DNA from: Progne subis subis | Taxonomy: Eukaryota; Chordata; Aves; Passeriformes; Hirundinidae | DNA length: 64,000 nt | Direction of reading: 5' to 3' | Assembly: GCA_022316685.1 (NCBI GenBank) | Contig: JAKJHU010000039.1 | Coordinates: forward strand, 7,125,808-7,189,807 | In this document: positions 40,472-52,967 of the stretch, piece by piece | Layout of the letters: each line of letters begins with the position of its first letter | Numbering within the stretch: the first letter of the stretch is position 1 | Program-made: the position numbers and the translations under genes | The notes under the pieces: generated by a model | Seen by the model: only the letters and a program-made list of their open reading frames with translations | Databases searched by the model: none | What the model was told of the DNA's origin: nothing

Positions 40472-41333
40472 CGCCAGTGCCACCAGGCACGTTGGGACCG
40501 CGGCGAGGGACACGGTGCCCGGGGGGGCCGGCGGCAGGGCGAGCAGCGGCCGCGGCCACCCCCGGCGGGTTCTCTTCTGTCAGGCCGCACAAATCACAAT
40601 AACCCTACCATTTTTCAAATGACGGCTATAAAGTTTTATTGAAACCATTCACAAGCGCACAGCTGTAGCAGCCGAGCGCGGCGGAGCGCGGGCCGCGGGA
40701 AGGGCAGGGCAGGGCGGGCCGGGCCGGCCGCCGGCTGAGGGAGCGCCGCGCGCCCGCCCGCGCGCCGTGCCTGGGCCCACAGCGCCACCTCCCGGCGCCG
40801 GGGCAGCGCCGCGGGGACAGCAGCGCCGCGGGGACACCAAGGAAGGGACACCGCTCTGCGCACACCGGGGCACAAATTACAGACAGTCCGGCTTCAGCTG
40901 CTAGAGAGCGTGCGAAAGAGAAAATTATTTGTATCGCAAACTGTACGTGAGATTAAATCTCAGAAATGCAGGTCCCACTTCATTCGCCCTGAAGTAGTGA
41001 TCGAAACAATGCCCCCCGGATTTTCTTTTCAACAGCGGCCTGATGCCAGTGGGAAAGGACGGAGCCGCCTTTATCAGCCCGCCGCCAGCACCGCGCCTCC
41101 CCGCTGCCCGGGAGGGAGCAGCTCTGGCTGGGAAATTGAATGCCGTGCAAGGATCCCCGGGAGCAGCGGCTCGGGAGTCATGGCCCTTGCTCCGACTGAC
41201 TCGGTGCCGAGGCGCAGTTACCTACGGGCTCTGAGGCGAGCCCAGCGCTCGCCGCCGGCTGTAGCCGCGCTCTGGCACGAGCGACCCTGCCCGGCGGGCC
41301 CGGCTGGGCAGCGAAAGGCACGAACAAACAGCG
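40472..41333. promoter_or_regulatory. Intronic CpG island, possible internal promoter
   Basis: About 860 bp are strikingly GC- and CpG-rich inside an AT-rich intron. By my count the first 110 bp contain about 15 CpG. Denser stretches lie at 40660-40870 and 41030-41340, with GC-box motifs such as GGGCGG near 40707. A TATA-like CTATAAAG sits at 40626-40633 on the plus strand. On the minus strand a good splice donor, GTAACT after GTAG, lies at 41221-41216. Such islands in birds usually mark promoters. It lies about 2.3 kb before the 38123-38001 exon in AKAP6 sense, so an internal AKAP6 start or a divergent noncoding RNA is possible. No protein was recognised in its open frames. Confidence 0.5.
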
Positions 41334-41779
41334 CCTGCTCTCCCAGCCTCAGAGAAGGAGCCGTATCGGTGGTCCATGTAGCCCTGTCACAAGTATAGAT
41401 GCGGATCTTTAACCCTCTTGAGGCTCATAACAGAGTGGAAGCCCAAAGCACAACTTACCCCTGACGGAAAGGCCACTGGCCCTCCTCAGACTGACCACCA
41501 CAGAGCCGTTTCTGTGTAATCAACATGGCCTAGTTAACTAGACTACAATTAATGACATCCATGTCATCAGCAACACAAAAGGCATTAGAATAGTTCCTCT
41601 TCTTACCATCTCAGATGTTTCCCAGGATATAAGTTTTAAATAAAAGGGGATGATGAAACCAGTTCTAAAAAAATAATGCGGAAGGTGTTGTCTCGCAATA
41701 CAGAAAATCTATTGTGACACTCTCAAAAAGATGCTTTTAAAAACAGATTACGAGATAAATTATATTAAAACAAATGATA

Positions 41780-41807
41780 GGCAATCCTAAATTGGCAATC
41801 CTAAATC
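41780..41807 (+). repeat. Tandem duplication, 14 bp x 2
   Basis: GGCAATCCTAAATT is followed directly by GGCAATCCTAAATC, differing only in the last base. Confidence 0.95.
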
Positions 41808-44180
41808 CCTATCCAGGAATATTCAGTGGAAGAAATAAATTCATAGGATGACAAACTTTAACCAATACAGAAGATTTTTTTTCTCTTCATTTAATAAGAT
41901 ATTCATGACAACACTTTACATCCCCTTTCTAGACACTTCTTACCTTTCTTCTTTTTTTAAATTGAGATTGTTTTTCTTTATCTGAGTATTTTTCTTCATC
42001 GTTTTTAAGATGGGAAAAAGTTTCAACAGGTAAAAACTTCAGTGAAGGTACACTGATGTTTCCTGTTTAAGGGTTTGATCTAAGCAGGATTGCACTAAAA
42101 TGAAAATACTGTCAAATCTACCCAGTCTGTACTTTGGTAGAAATTAACAGGAAATTAAAATATTGTATTTTCCATCAAAGCTTATTGGAAGTTAAAAACT
42201 TATAGCTGGCTACATTGAATCTAAAAATTAGTGTACAATTTCTCAGCCAGAATAGAAGGGAACAGAACAGAAAAAAAAGACACACCAATAATCCAGTTTC
42301 TGCCTTTAGACCAGCTGGTTCAGTTTTGCAAATATTATAGTTTTGCACCGTGCTAGCAAGCTAAACATAAAAGCTTGAGCTCCTGCAGCGTAAAGTTATT
42401 CTTAGTCTACACTGCTTAGTAGAGAAACAAATGTGTCTGCTTGTTAGTAGATGATTTGTAGCTGTTTCTGTAGTAAAGTTTGCAGATAATGATAAAGCCA
42501 TACCCTACATAGGAAATCTTTAAATGTTGACCTTTTAAACCTTCAGCTTTCCATTTTGTCTCATGACAATTTTACAGATTCTCCAAGGGGAAAGAAGAAA
42601 GTCCTGATCACACACCACTGAAAAATATCTAGGGCAAAAATGGCTTCATTTGAAATTTGGCGCATACAAAGATGGGGGGGTTGTGGTCTAATTCTATTTT
42701 CTCTGGATGGGTAAGAAAGAAAAAGACAATTCTAAATGTTGGGGAGGAAGCTTGACTCAGTGTGTCTGCTTAATTATCTTAAGAATGAAAATATACTTAA
42801 TTCAATTGTTCTGCACAATTAAGGAATTAATTAATTAACTGAAGTATTAAATATAAATTTGATGGGATTTGACAAAATATCTTGAGACTTCCTTATTCAT
42901 GACCCAGAACACTTACATTTTTTGAATCGCAAGAATGAGAATTCGCTTGCTGAGTCATGCAAAGGCATGCGCAGATACCAAAGGCATGCATGGATATTCG
43001 GCTGAGGAAGGATGCACCTGGAAATGTGCCTCCTACCCTCGTTCTGTTAAACATAAGGGCGTACAGAAGATACTGATGCCCCACCTGTTGCACAGGGCTG
43101 CCGGGTGCTCTACACCCAGTACAGCTGCACAAAGGATCTTGGTTTATGCAGCTGTTTTCATCTGGCATGTGGGATAACAGAGCAGGAGAGCAGCTGCGGC
43201 GCTGTGCTGCCAGTAGAAGAAACTCTGGAGCATGGGGGCGAGGCCTACAGAATGGACAGCTGAACAAGTCTTACGTGCAATTTGTTACATTTAATAGAAC
43301 TCCGTGTATGTTCTATCCCAAATGTAAATTATAAAAATTGAATACTTTTAATGAACATAGAAATAGGTTGCCTTTTGCAACCGAGCAGTTTCTGCTTGAT
43401 TCCATCCCTGCCTCCTGTTTGATGGATTCTGTTTAGATATTCCTCCCTAATCAGGATGACTGCTCAGCACACTTGCACCCCACTACTGCCTCTTGGCAGT
43501 AGTGACCGGAATTTCCTCGCTCCCTGTATTTCTCCAGCTTCCACAGTCCCCTTCTATGATTTCCCACTGTATTTCAGAAGTTCACCCATCTTTGGCCAAA
43601 GACCATTCATCCTCTTTTAGAATATATCTCCATTAACTTTCCATTTCCTAGTTTGCAGTAACACACCCAGCAATGATATTAGTGCCATCAAATGAATTAA
43701 TCAAATAAGTTTTGGTATTTGCTGGTCATAGATATGCTCCTGGAGTTGGTGGCACATCCAGTGCTCATGGTTTAAAAGGACAAAGTGAGCCCAGGAGAAA
43801 TATTATAAGCTGCCAGCAAAATAACAAGGGGTTCATAACTATGAAACTTCTGATAACAACTAGAAAGCTAGCGATAGCTATATAAGTGTTTATGAGATTA
43901 TAGAAAGGCTCCAGCCCCTGACTATACCTTTGCATATTCTCATACCTGTCAGCGGTGTTGCTCAGACATCTTCTCATTGAGTTGCTATTTTCTGAGCAAC
44001 ACACAACTAAGACCTCCCAGAAAAGCTTTGCTCTATCGTAGTCATGTAAAAAATAAGTTGGCTATTGAGTCTCTTAAAACTATGCACAAATGCCTCTTAG
44101 CTAGGTTAACACCACTTCTTGCACTAGAACCTTTAAAGTTTCCTAACTTAATTTCAGTGGTTTAATTTTACATTACAACC

Positions 44181-44214
44181 TTTTTTTTTTTTTTTTTCCT
44201 CTCTCTCTCTCTTT
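44181..44214 (+). repeat. T17 run followed by a CT microsatellite
   Basis: Seventeen T, then CC, then about seven TC units and more T. Confidence 0.9.
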
Positions 44215-47200
44215 TTCGTCAGATAGGAAAGTAAACAGTTCTGGTGTTCAATAATTTTAGCACTTCAAATGATATCATTTAGACTTTGAAGTTCAGCTTT
44301 CATTAATTGAATGGAATGGGAAAAGGGGAAGTTTCCATCTTAGCTGCAGCAATCACTTTACAAGTCCAGCTTTTATTAGACCACATCTAGGATGGAAGTA
44401 AACCAAAGCCCAGTTCTGTAATTTTGAGCTTTAGTCCAAAAGCACATTTAGGGTTACCAAAAAGCAGAATGCAGACACATGCAACTTCTTTTTTATTGTT
44501 GTTACATTAAAATCAGCAGTATTTTAGATGGCTTTAATAGATTTTTGATATGGGATTCCTTCAGATGGGGAATTTGGATATACACATTTAAGGAAGTGCA
44601 TATACCAAAATAAATATTGCCAAAATTATGCCATAAAACAGGGGAAGTTACTGCATCAAACTAGCATAATTATGAAAGGTTTTACAGTACTCATCCTAGA
44701 TCAAATTTGGGGTTTCAATTTTAAGGAAAAAAAATCCCAGATTTATTGTGCCTATGTGGCATGGGTAGCAAATTTATTTCAATAGTTTTTGGCTTGTAAT
44801 TTCAAGCTATGCAATTTTAACACTACTCAATTTATTAGTCTTACATTTTCATTTTACATGTATGCTGGCTTATACTTGAGACAGTTTTGGTCATTGCATT
44901 TCTAAAAGTACAAAGCCCTTCTAATAACCTAAAATATTATTAAAATCAGAATAAAAGCAACACTCCAAGCCATTAAATGCAAACATACTAAAATTATCTG
45001 CTATGATAGTTAAGTGTAATGGTGGAAGGCCTACTCTGTTCCACAAGCCTCAGTGTGGAAGCACCAGACAACCGTACTTGTTAAATCACTACCCCAGACC
45101 TTTTTTCTTTCTACCTCCACTTTCATTACACAAAGGGAGTTCTCGTCTTAAAAGAATTGGTTATGAGGCTGTGTGCTTAAAAATGAATGCCCAATTTTGT
45201 TGCAAGCAGACACTGTTGTAAAGTTTGTTCCCAATTTACAAAAAGACTGAGCTCACAGAGGTGTCTGGTGTACCAGGATGGGCTGGCTCTTAGGGCACTT
45301 CTATCACAGAATACATTAAGAAAGCCCTTTGTCTAACCACAAAAGGACTTGCATATTAGTCTCAGGAGGAACACATTCCTGCCCATGGACTTTATTTTCA
45401 AAAGGATAAAAGTGTGCTTTCTTCATAGGCAAAGGTAAGTCAAAGAAATCCAGGTACTCAAGAGGATGAGGCTGCAACAAACTGCCACAGTCAATTTAAT
45501 TGGAGGCAGAGCCAGAGGCAACAATAAAACCATTAGCAATACAGATGTTAGAGATCCCCAAGGAACCAAGATGCCACAATGGAAAATATTCTTTGTGTGA
45601 TATTGTCAAGATTCTGTGACAGGCAGTGACCTCACAGAAACATAAAACTGACCGAACACATCAGTAGGATAGAAATACTTAACATGCAGTTCAGGGTATA
45701 TTCACGAACGAGTCAGAAATAGAACTTGGAGACTTTCTTCTAAAGTACCACATTTACTCAATAACCTGTTTATTATGAGAATGTACGCTTTAAATGCTCC
45801 CTCCAAAATAGGTAAAGATCAAATATTTTTCTTAGTGGACATCCATATAAAGGCATAACAATTTCTGCTATGTACTGTCTAGTTAAACATTTCAAAAATT
45901 GTTAAATTGTACAAATCTTTCATCAGTGCACCCTCTAGGGTTTGTGTCCAACTACCACACAGAGTAATCACCCTTAAATGCATTTTACCTAATGGGCATC
46001 TGTTGAATAGGCCATGAATTATATGGTTACGGAACTTTCTGTTCCATAACCACAGGATAGGCATTGGCTCATTACTTTTCCTGAGTTTAGAGTTCAAGCT
46101 ATTTTTCTATACTGTATTCTGGCTAGAGCAGGAATAGCAAAAAAGGTTTTTAATTTCTCAATTTCCTAAATCTTTCTAGGTAAAAGAGCCAGAACCATAA
46201 AGGTAGGATTTGCTTTAAAAGCATGAAAACTGAAGAGAAACATGTGAAGTGCTACTTTTTAACCCATTATAAACAGCTATATTTGATGACAGTACAATCC
46301 AGTTGTGCAATAGAAAGTTCACTGCCCAATGTGACTGTAGACTTTGTTTCTGCTTTTAGACAAAAAGCAGGTTATGGTAACCTGAATATTAAAAATCACT
46401 CTTTAATGTATCTCTGTAGATACTTAAACTTTTCCATGATTCTGCAAACATAATTATTTTTTTACCCTATGCCTTGTCTTACCTTTGGCTCAAGGTGAAG
46501 ATCTACTTTCTCTTTAAAAGTACTATCACAAGGCCTTCAGTGCTGTTTGAAACTTGCAAGATCTAAAAAAGGGATACTCTCAGTACCAGCAGATTCACTG
46601 TGGAGCAAAGATAGATGTGAGAAAACAAAACCAATGCTTTCTGAGAACCCTGTTTTAATTCTTAGATTAGCAGAGAAACTTCCAACACCACTGGTAACAT
46701 TTCCCCCAGCCTTTTGAAGGATAAGTGAACACCCAGAACCACAGAAAGAAAATCCATGGGCTGGAAGGACAGTGCTGGGGAAAAGCATGTAGCCACGAGG
46801 CCAAGATAGCTGTGCATAGGAATACAATACAGCAGCACAGGAAAAGCCAGTGTCATTGTGACTTTGGACAGGTAGAAGAGCAGGGGGGACAGGCAGAGAA
46901 AAGGAAGCAGAAAGACAAGAACATCTGATTCTTCCATCATTTAAAGAATCCTGTGGAATGGGCTGGTTGTAAACCTTCAGAGATGCCATCTGTTCTGATG
47001 GCAATGGCTGCTGGCCTCTCCTCATGCTGATGTGACCATGCATCCCACCGGTAAAATTAACAGGAACAGAGCCAGACAAGATTTTAGGCCTTCTAGGCCT
47101 TCTGCATTCATTCAGGTGAGGACTGGGGTCATACTGAAAAAAGATGGGTGCTGTACCTCAAAAGCACTCGAGGGATTGAGTAAATAAATGAGCGCACCCT

Positions 47201-48609
47201 TCTTGGTATGGAAAAATCCTACATATATATCCACAGTCTGGATGACAGACACAGTAATTTTGCTTATCTGCCTCCTAAGTTATCATGCCCATTACTTTGA
47301 GTTCCAGTTATTTCCAAAGTGGGGCAGTGAGCATGAGCCCTGTGGTGGAGGCAATGCATGCTGCCTGCCAGTGCTGCTGAGCCACTGGGAAGAGCGGGGA
47401 GGGACACCATCCAAACCACATCCCTGTACACAGACAAGCTTCACTCCCACTGGCTTATGCAGGCACGTAGGTATTGACTAAAGAAGCAAATACTTTTCAC
47501 TGTTCTAATCAGCACTGGCATATGGTATTAAAATGTTTCTAGCATTCAGCTCATTCAGCATTCCGAGGTCTGGGTAAAATGTTAGGATCGACCAGATAAA
47601 GGTTCCTGAGGAAACAACATTGAAACTATGAAGAGAATATTATAAACAGCAGAAACGAGAAACTCGTGAGTTTAAGGATGCCAAGACCCCTAAAAATGAG
47701 ACAGAAGCAGAATGAACAGACTATAAGGAAATGGGGCATATGCAGGGAGGAAAATGGAAGATGAGGAAATATAAGGAAAAGTTAGTTATTTATAGTTAGT
47801 TAAAAAAAAAAAAAAAGAAAAAGAAACTGTGATCTTTTTGGGCCTTTGGCAATAAAACAGGCAGGTAGAAGCTCTGAGAGTTAAAAGTGGAACAGTCAGA
47901 AGTTATGATATTGAGTGATTTGAGCAATGTACAAACTTCTGAAGGATCATACAAATCTGGTCTTCAAAGTTCATCATACTAATAGGATTGATATACAGTT
48001 TCTGAAAATATATTTATTTACAATGAGCAATGCTTTTTATTGGTCATGTCTGACAGAAACTCCCTGCTCTTAAAATAACTTTTTTCTGTGTTTTCTACAT
48101 AAAATTCAGGAGGTCTAAGCAGCAGCTAGATGAAAGATGCCCAAAGTATCTAATACAGGATAAGCTTTTTCTTATGTACCACAGCATCAAATATACTAAA
48201 CTAAAATCTTTTCAGCTGATACTTTTTGTGACCCTAAGTCAAAGACTTACCTTATCTAGAGATCAGCTAAGACATGTGAATGTTTTTAGGTCACATATTC
48301 TTGTTTCACTCAGTAAACCAGGGAGCAACATCTCCAGAAATTTGTAGCCAAGGATGTATCAAGAAAAGGAGAAGAGCAGCGAATAAATCTGCCTGAGCCA
48401 TGAAAAATTATGTCAGTTCCCAGAAAGGGAGGCTTCAGCTCTGCAGCAGCAGCTGGAAGGAGTGTCTGGATTCTGAAGGGACCATGTGCATAGCACAGGA
48501 GAAGGGGCCTGTCTTTGGTAAAAATGCCAGACACCAGAATAAGCTATTATGTAATATATAGAGGATAGTGGCACAAAGCTGTAGTAAATTCACATCTACT
48601 TCACAGTCC

Positions 48610-48631
48610 TTTTTTTTTTTTTTTTTTTTTT
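48610..48631 (+). repeat. Poly(T) run, T22
   Basis: Twenty-two T followed by GTGCAC, as at 13173-13193. The sequence beyond the GTGCAC is not similar between the two sites. Confidence 0.9.
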
Positions 48632-51600
48632 GTGCACTCTAAAGTAGAATAGAAAATGTAGAAGTTAGTTCAGGACCTCTTGTTCAAAAGTACAAATTTA
48701 TTATTTTTTCTACAGGTAAACCTAAAATCAAGTCTCCTGATAGCACTGTTCCCTTTCTTTCAATTTGAAATGTTTGTTGCTCAGCAACCATGATCCAAAC
48801 TCTAAGAATAATAGAAGTCTAATTAAGATCTTAATTTTCAGAAAATTTAGGACTTAGTCTGATGCACTTTTTCTGATAGTGCTGCCAATACAGCTATGGA
48901 TGTTGAAGCAACTTATAGTGATGTAAGGGTACTTGGAAGTACTGCATTTCCTCTTCATGTAATATTTTAAATGTTGTGTTGACAACATAATTTATTTTCA
49001 GAATTTTTTACAGTGAATATATATATTGGCTATGAGATGTACTTCATCCAAAAGACAAACTAATCTGTATTTACAACTTTTTCCATATTATGTTCTTTAT
49101 GTAATAGATTAATATAAAGCTTTATTCTGCTCTGAAAAATAGGCAGTTATGGATGACCATCATTCCTTGGTTTGCATACCCTGAGTGTTTGGGCTTTGGA
49201 GAGTGGACTGGGGGTGGAACGCCCTTGTGCAGCTGCTATTTCCAGCTGATGGTCAGCTGCTACCTTGCACTTGCGTTGGGCACTGGAGGACACTCAATAT
49301 GCACCATGCTGGCAGCTCCCCTGACTGGCCCAAACATTTCTTTCCTCTTTGATCTCATAGTTGCTAGAAATGAACTTCATTCCGCAAGCATCTAATTCCT
49401 TGAAAGGTACACACGGTATACACACACCATGTTGCACCAGTAGCCTGAAGTCTGAGTGGAATGATGTCAATTAAACAATGCTTTGTGATGTTCCAAAAAA
49501 TTCTCTGTTTTCCCAAACAAAGAATAAATCACAATAAAGTAATGAAATTAACCAGATTTTATACCCTTACACCATAACACAAAATTAATTCCATAGGATT
49601 TTCAGTGCTTTTTGAATAAAAGTTATGTTCATTATTTTTACATAAAATTTTTAGTAAGTTAACCAGTAAGTGACAGATAAAGAAAGAAAGCCACTATATT
49701 CTTGACCCGATGGTTGCAAAGCCAGGGCAAACACTATTTATTTAGCTAATATTACTCTAGTTAAATTTGTTGGGATAAAATACATAGCAAAAAAATTCTT
49801 TGAGACTAAACTAGATCAAAAATTATATTAACAAGGAGGAAATGTTCTAGCTTATGATTTATTTATTCTCCTTATTTCTAACAATCCCGTTTGTAAAGTT
49901 GTGGGCTGCTCATTCATTTGAGAGGGGAATAAAATAGCCGTAAAACAAGTGCAGTAACCAGCTGTGGCCTCAAGAGGGCAATATATCACCACGTCTGAAA
50001 AGTTTTCGAAAAAGCGTGAAAAGATCACTTTTTACTAAAATAGAACAAATGCTGTTTGCTTGTGGGCAAGTGCTAAATATATTGAACTCTGCTGTATCAC
50101 TGACGTGACCTAAGATATCATGACCACCATTTCTCCTCAAAATTAGAACGTCTAATTCAGCATATCCTATTTTTTAAGGCTAATTGGTTAGAAGAGGTTA
50201 AGTCTGTCACCTCGCAAGAGATATTGTAATTCTTTGACCCATGAACTTGTTTTGCAGTTAAGATTTCTGAATTTAAAAAAGAGGAAATGGTGATTGCCAC
50301 TCTATGCCAAATACGGCAACAGTAAGGAGAGATTAAGATTCACCACCTCTTCTCTTTACTCCATTATTATTCCTCTAGTTTCCTCATTTAGCCTCCTGTT
50401 ATGCTCTCGGTTCCTGTTCACCTGCAGTCTCCAAAGAAATCCTGTCACTATTAGTTCCTTCATTAACTTCTTTTCATTTGCTTCCTAATTCATCAATTTT
50501 CCATTTTAGAGAGCATCTTTTTTTTAGTGGTCTCTATGAGGCCTTCTTCTATACCCTCTTTAGACCTTAATTCTGACTTTTTTTTTTTTTATTATCCCCA
50601 GCTTTGGACATATTTACAGAACAAAATTTAAAAACAATCTTGGGACTTGTTTCGTCTTCTCTATTTTTAATTGCAGAATCTTTTCTGGTTTTAGCACATT
50701 TACTTTTTTCCCCCGATTTTCTCTACCTCAACAAAGCTGCAAGAGATTTGCACTGCAATACATGACCCTGGGCTTACCTGAGACATTTTTAGTCTAGCTG
50801 CTGTAGTTCTCTTGCAGCTAATGATTACCCTGGGTGTCTTTAGTTATATATAGCCCAGTGGGGAAACATTCATGTAGTCACACGCTGGCATCAGCAGACA
50901 AAAAGCACTTAGTAATATTAAGTTACTGTGACTTGAACATCTACACTGTCTGCTACCAAAATCTGTCTGCTTGGTTGTTCTCCCAGTTTAGCCTGGAGAG
51001 GCTCCAAACACTGGCCAAAAGGAAACAAGAAGCAAATCTGGCTCTCACTTGGGAGAACCTTACTTGACCTGAATGTAAGTCAATGATCAAAATATGTCTT
51101 TACTAACAATTTAGGAAAATTCAGATGCAACTCCAGTTTGATACAAGAAGAATATATCAGCTGTTTGTCAGGTTTAACATCTCTGCTCCAAAACCTGAAG
51201 CAAAGACAAGAAAATGATTTTTTGCCCTTTTGGTTACTTTCAAAATAAATAAAGGAAACTTGCATAAGCAGACAGACAGTCTGAAACAAGCCTCCAAAAA
51301 ATTCCTGACCATATTTACCACAGATTATATTCACTCTGATACCTAATGATGAGAACTATGATTTGAGAGTCAGCATGATTTAATGGTTCTTTCCTGGTCA
51401 TAAGATGCTGGAAATTATGAAAGAAAGAAAACTAGATGCTGTCAAAATATATAAAGTCACACAAGAAGAAAAAGATATGAAGAGATTTTGAGAAGTTATG
51501 CAATAATCTTATATAAGTGGATTTGATCTTTCCTCTCAGGTTAATCCTCTCAAGACCCTTGCTCTGACTCATCTCTAGCATGTACATATTTTAGGCCAAT

Positions 51601-52918
51601 GATCTGTTAACAATAGATAGACTAGAATTTGATTTAGGTGAAAGTTAGTAGCAATGTATTATTTAAAAAATTAAATATTTAGAATCAAGCATGGTGATTT
51701 TGGTATACTGTATCTTTCTGGAATATCCTGTACTTCCTCACAGAAGATACATAAAACATGAGTAGCCCAGAGACTAAGTATATTATGTAACAGAACAGCT
51801 AGATCTTAAAACATTGTGAAAAGCATATCCCTGTGAATGTAAAAGGCAGTGAGTATTTTTCTCTCTCCCTTTGTATTTAACATTTTTTTAAGGAAATATT
51901 AGTAACCATAATTTCAAATGTTATAGTTTTCTCTTTAATAATGGAGTCACTTCAAGAAGCCCTAAAATGAATACAGTAAGGAATTAACAAGACAGATCTG
52001 AAGTTATCTCAAACTCTTCACAATGAACCAACCTTCTCCCCAGCACCTATAAGACAGCAGTTACAGATGATTTAATCCTAAATAAGAAAAGATCCTTCTT
52101 AAACCACCACACTCACACTGAAGTAAATTCCCAATAGCAGTTTCACTCTGTGTTTGAAAGCTTCCAAACCTACTTCAGTGGTTTCTGAGTGTCTTTCTCT
52201 GCCTTCATGAGAAAACTAATGCACCAAACAATCACAGACAGCAGAGCGTCTCTGCACTGATAGAAACAAGTATATCATAAATCACCTTGAAGTCACCAGT
52301 GATTCATTGTCCAAATTACAGCTGTGTCCCTGTTGAATCTGAGCCTCTGTTGGCTAACCAGCAAAGTCACCTGGCACCCACTGCTCACCTTTCTGCCTAT
52401 CCTTGGCTACAGTGAGAGCTAGAAGTCAACCTCTTGCAGTCTTACTCTTCCGTCTCTCTACCTTCAACTCTTTTACACCCTTTAGCCTAATAGCAGAGAT
52501 CCAGAGATCCTCAACTAATATCAAGAAAGTTTCCAGTTCACAAATAAATAATGTGAATGGCTCTGATTCTAGTTTGTAGCTATGCTGTGGTACAGATGAT
52601 TAAGACATGGCTCTAGGTCATAAAGCCAATGGTCACATAAAGCTGATCTGAGGGATTGCATAGGAATGGAAATGGAGGGCTCACAAACATATATGCAGAA
52701 ACAACAGCTCCTTAGTTCATCTAAGCTGTTCCTAGCCATCCCTGTGGTATCTAACTCTGTACACAAAAGGACAGAATTATGAGGCTCTTTGCAGACAAAG
52801 GTCTCACGTCAGATGCGAGCCAAACATTGGATGTTCACATGCCCCCTACCACCAGTTCTAAATGCTAGTGAAGACATACCCTCAAACAATGCCACTAAAA
52901 CTACTTGTAACCATGTCT

Positions 52919-52967
52919 CTTTCTATTTCTTTCTCTCCCTCTCTCTTCCCCTCCCTTCCCTTCCCCC
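52919..52967 (+). repeat. Pyrimidine-rich low-complexity tract
   Basis: An almost pure C/T stretch made of TTTCT, CTCTC and CCCTT units. An acceptor-like CCCCCACC follows instead of an AG, so it is not obviously a splice site. Confidence 0.8.

Noticed and set aside
40241..40642. Open frame of 133 codons on the plus strand
   Set aside because: Its middle is a Lys/Arg/Glu run translated from the purine tract, which is low complexity and not a protein.
40910..41398. Open frame of 162 codons on the plus strand across the CpG island
   Set aside because: It begins with GTG rather than ATG, and is rich in Pro, Ala, Arg and Ser as any frame through CpG-rich DNA is. No domain or homologue is recognisable.
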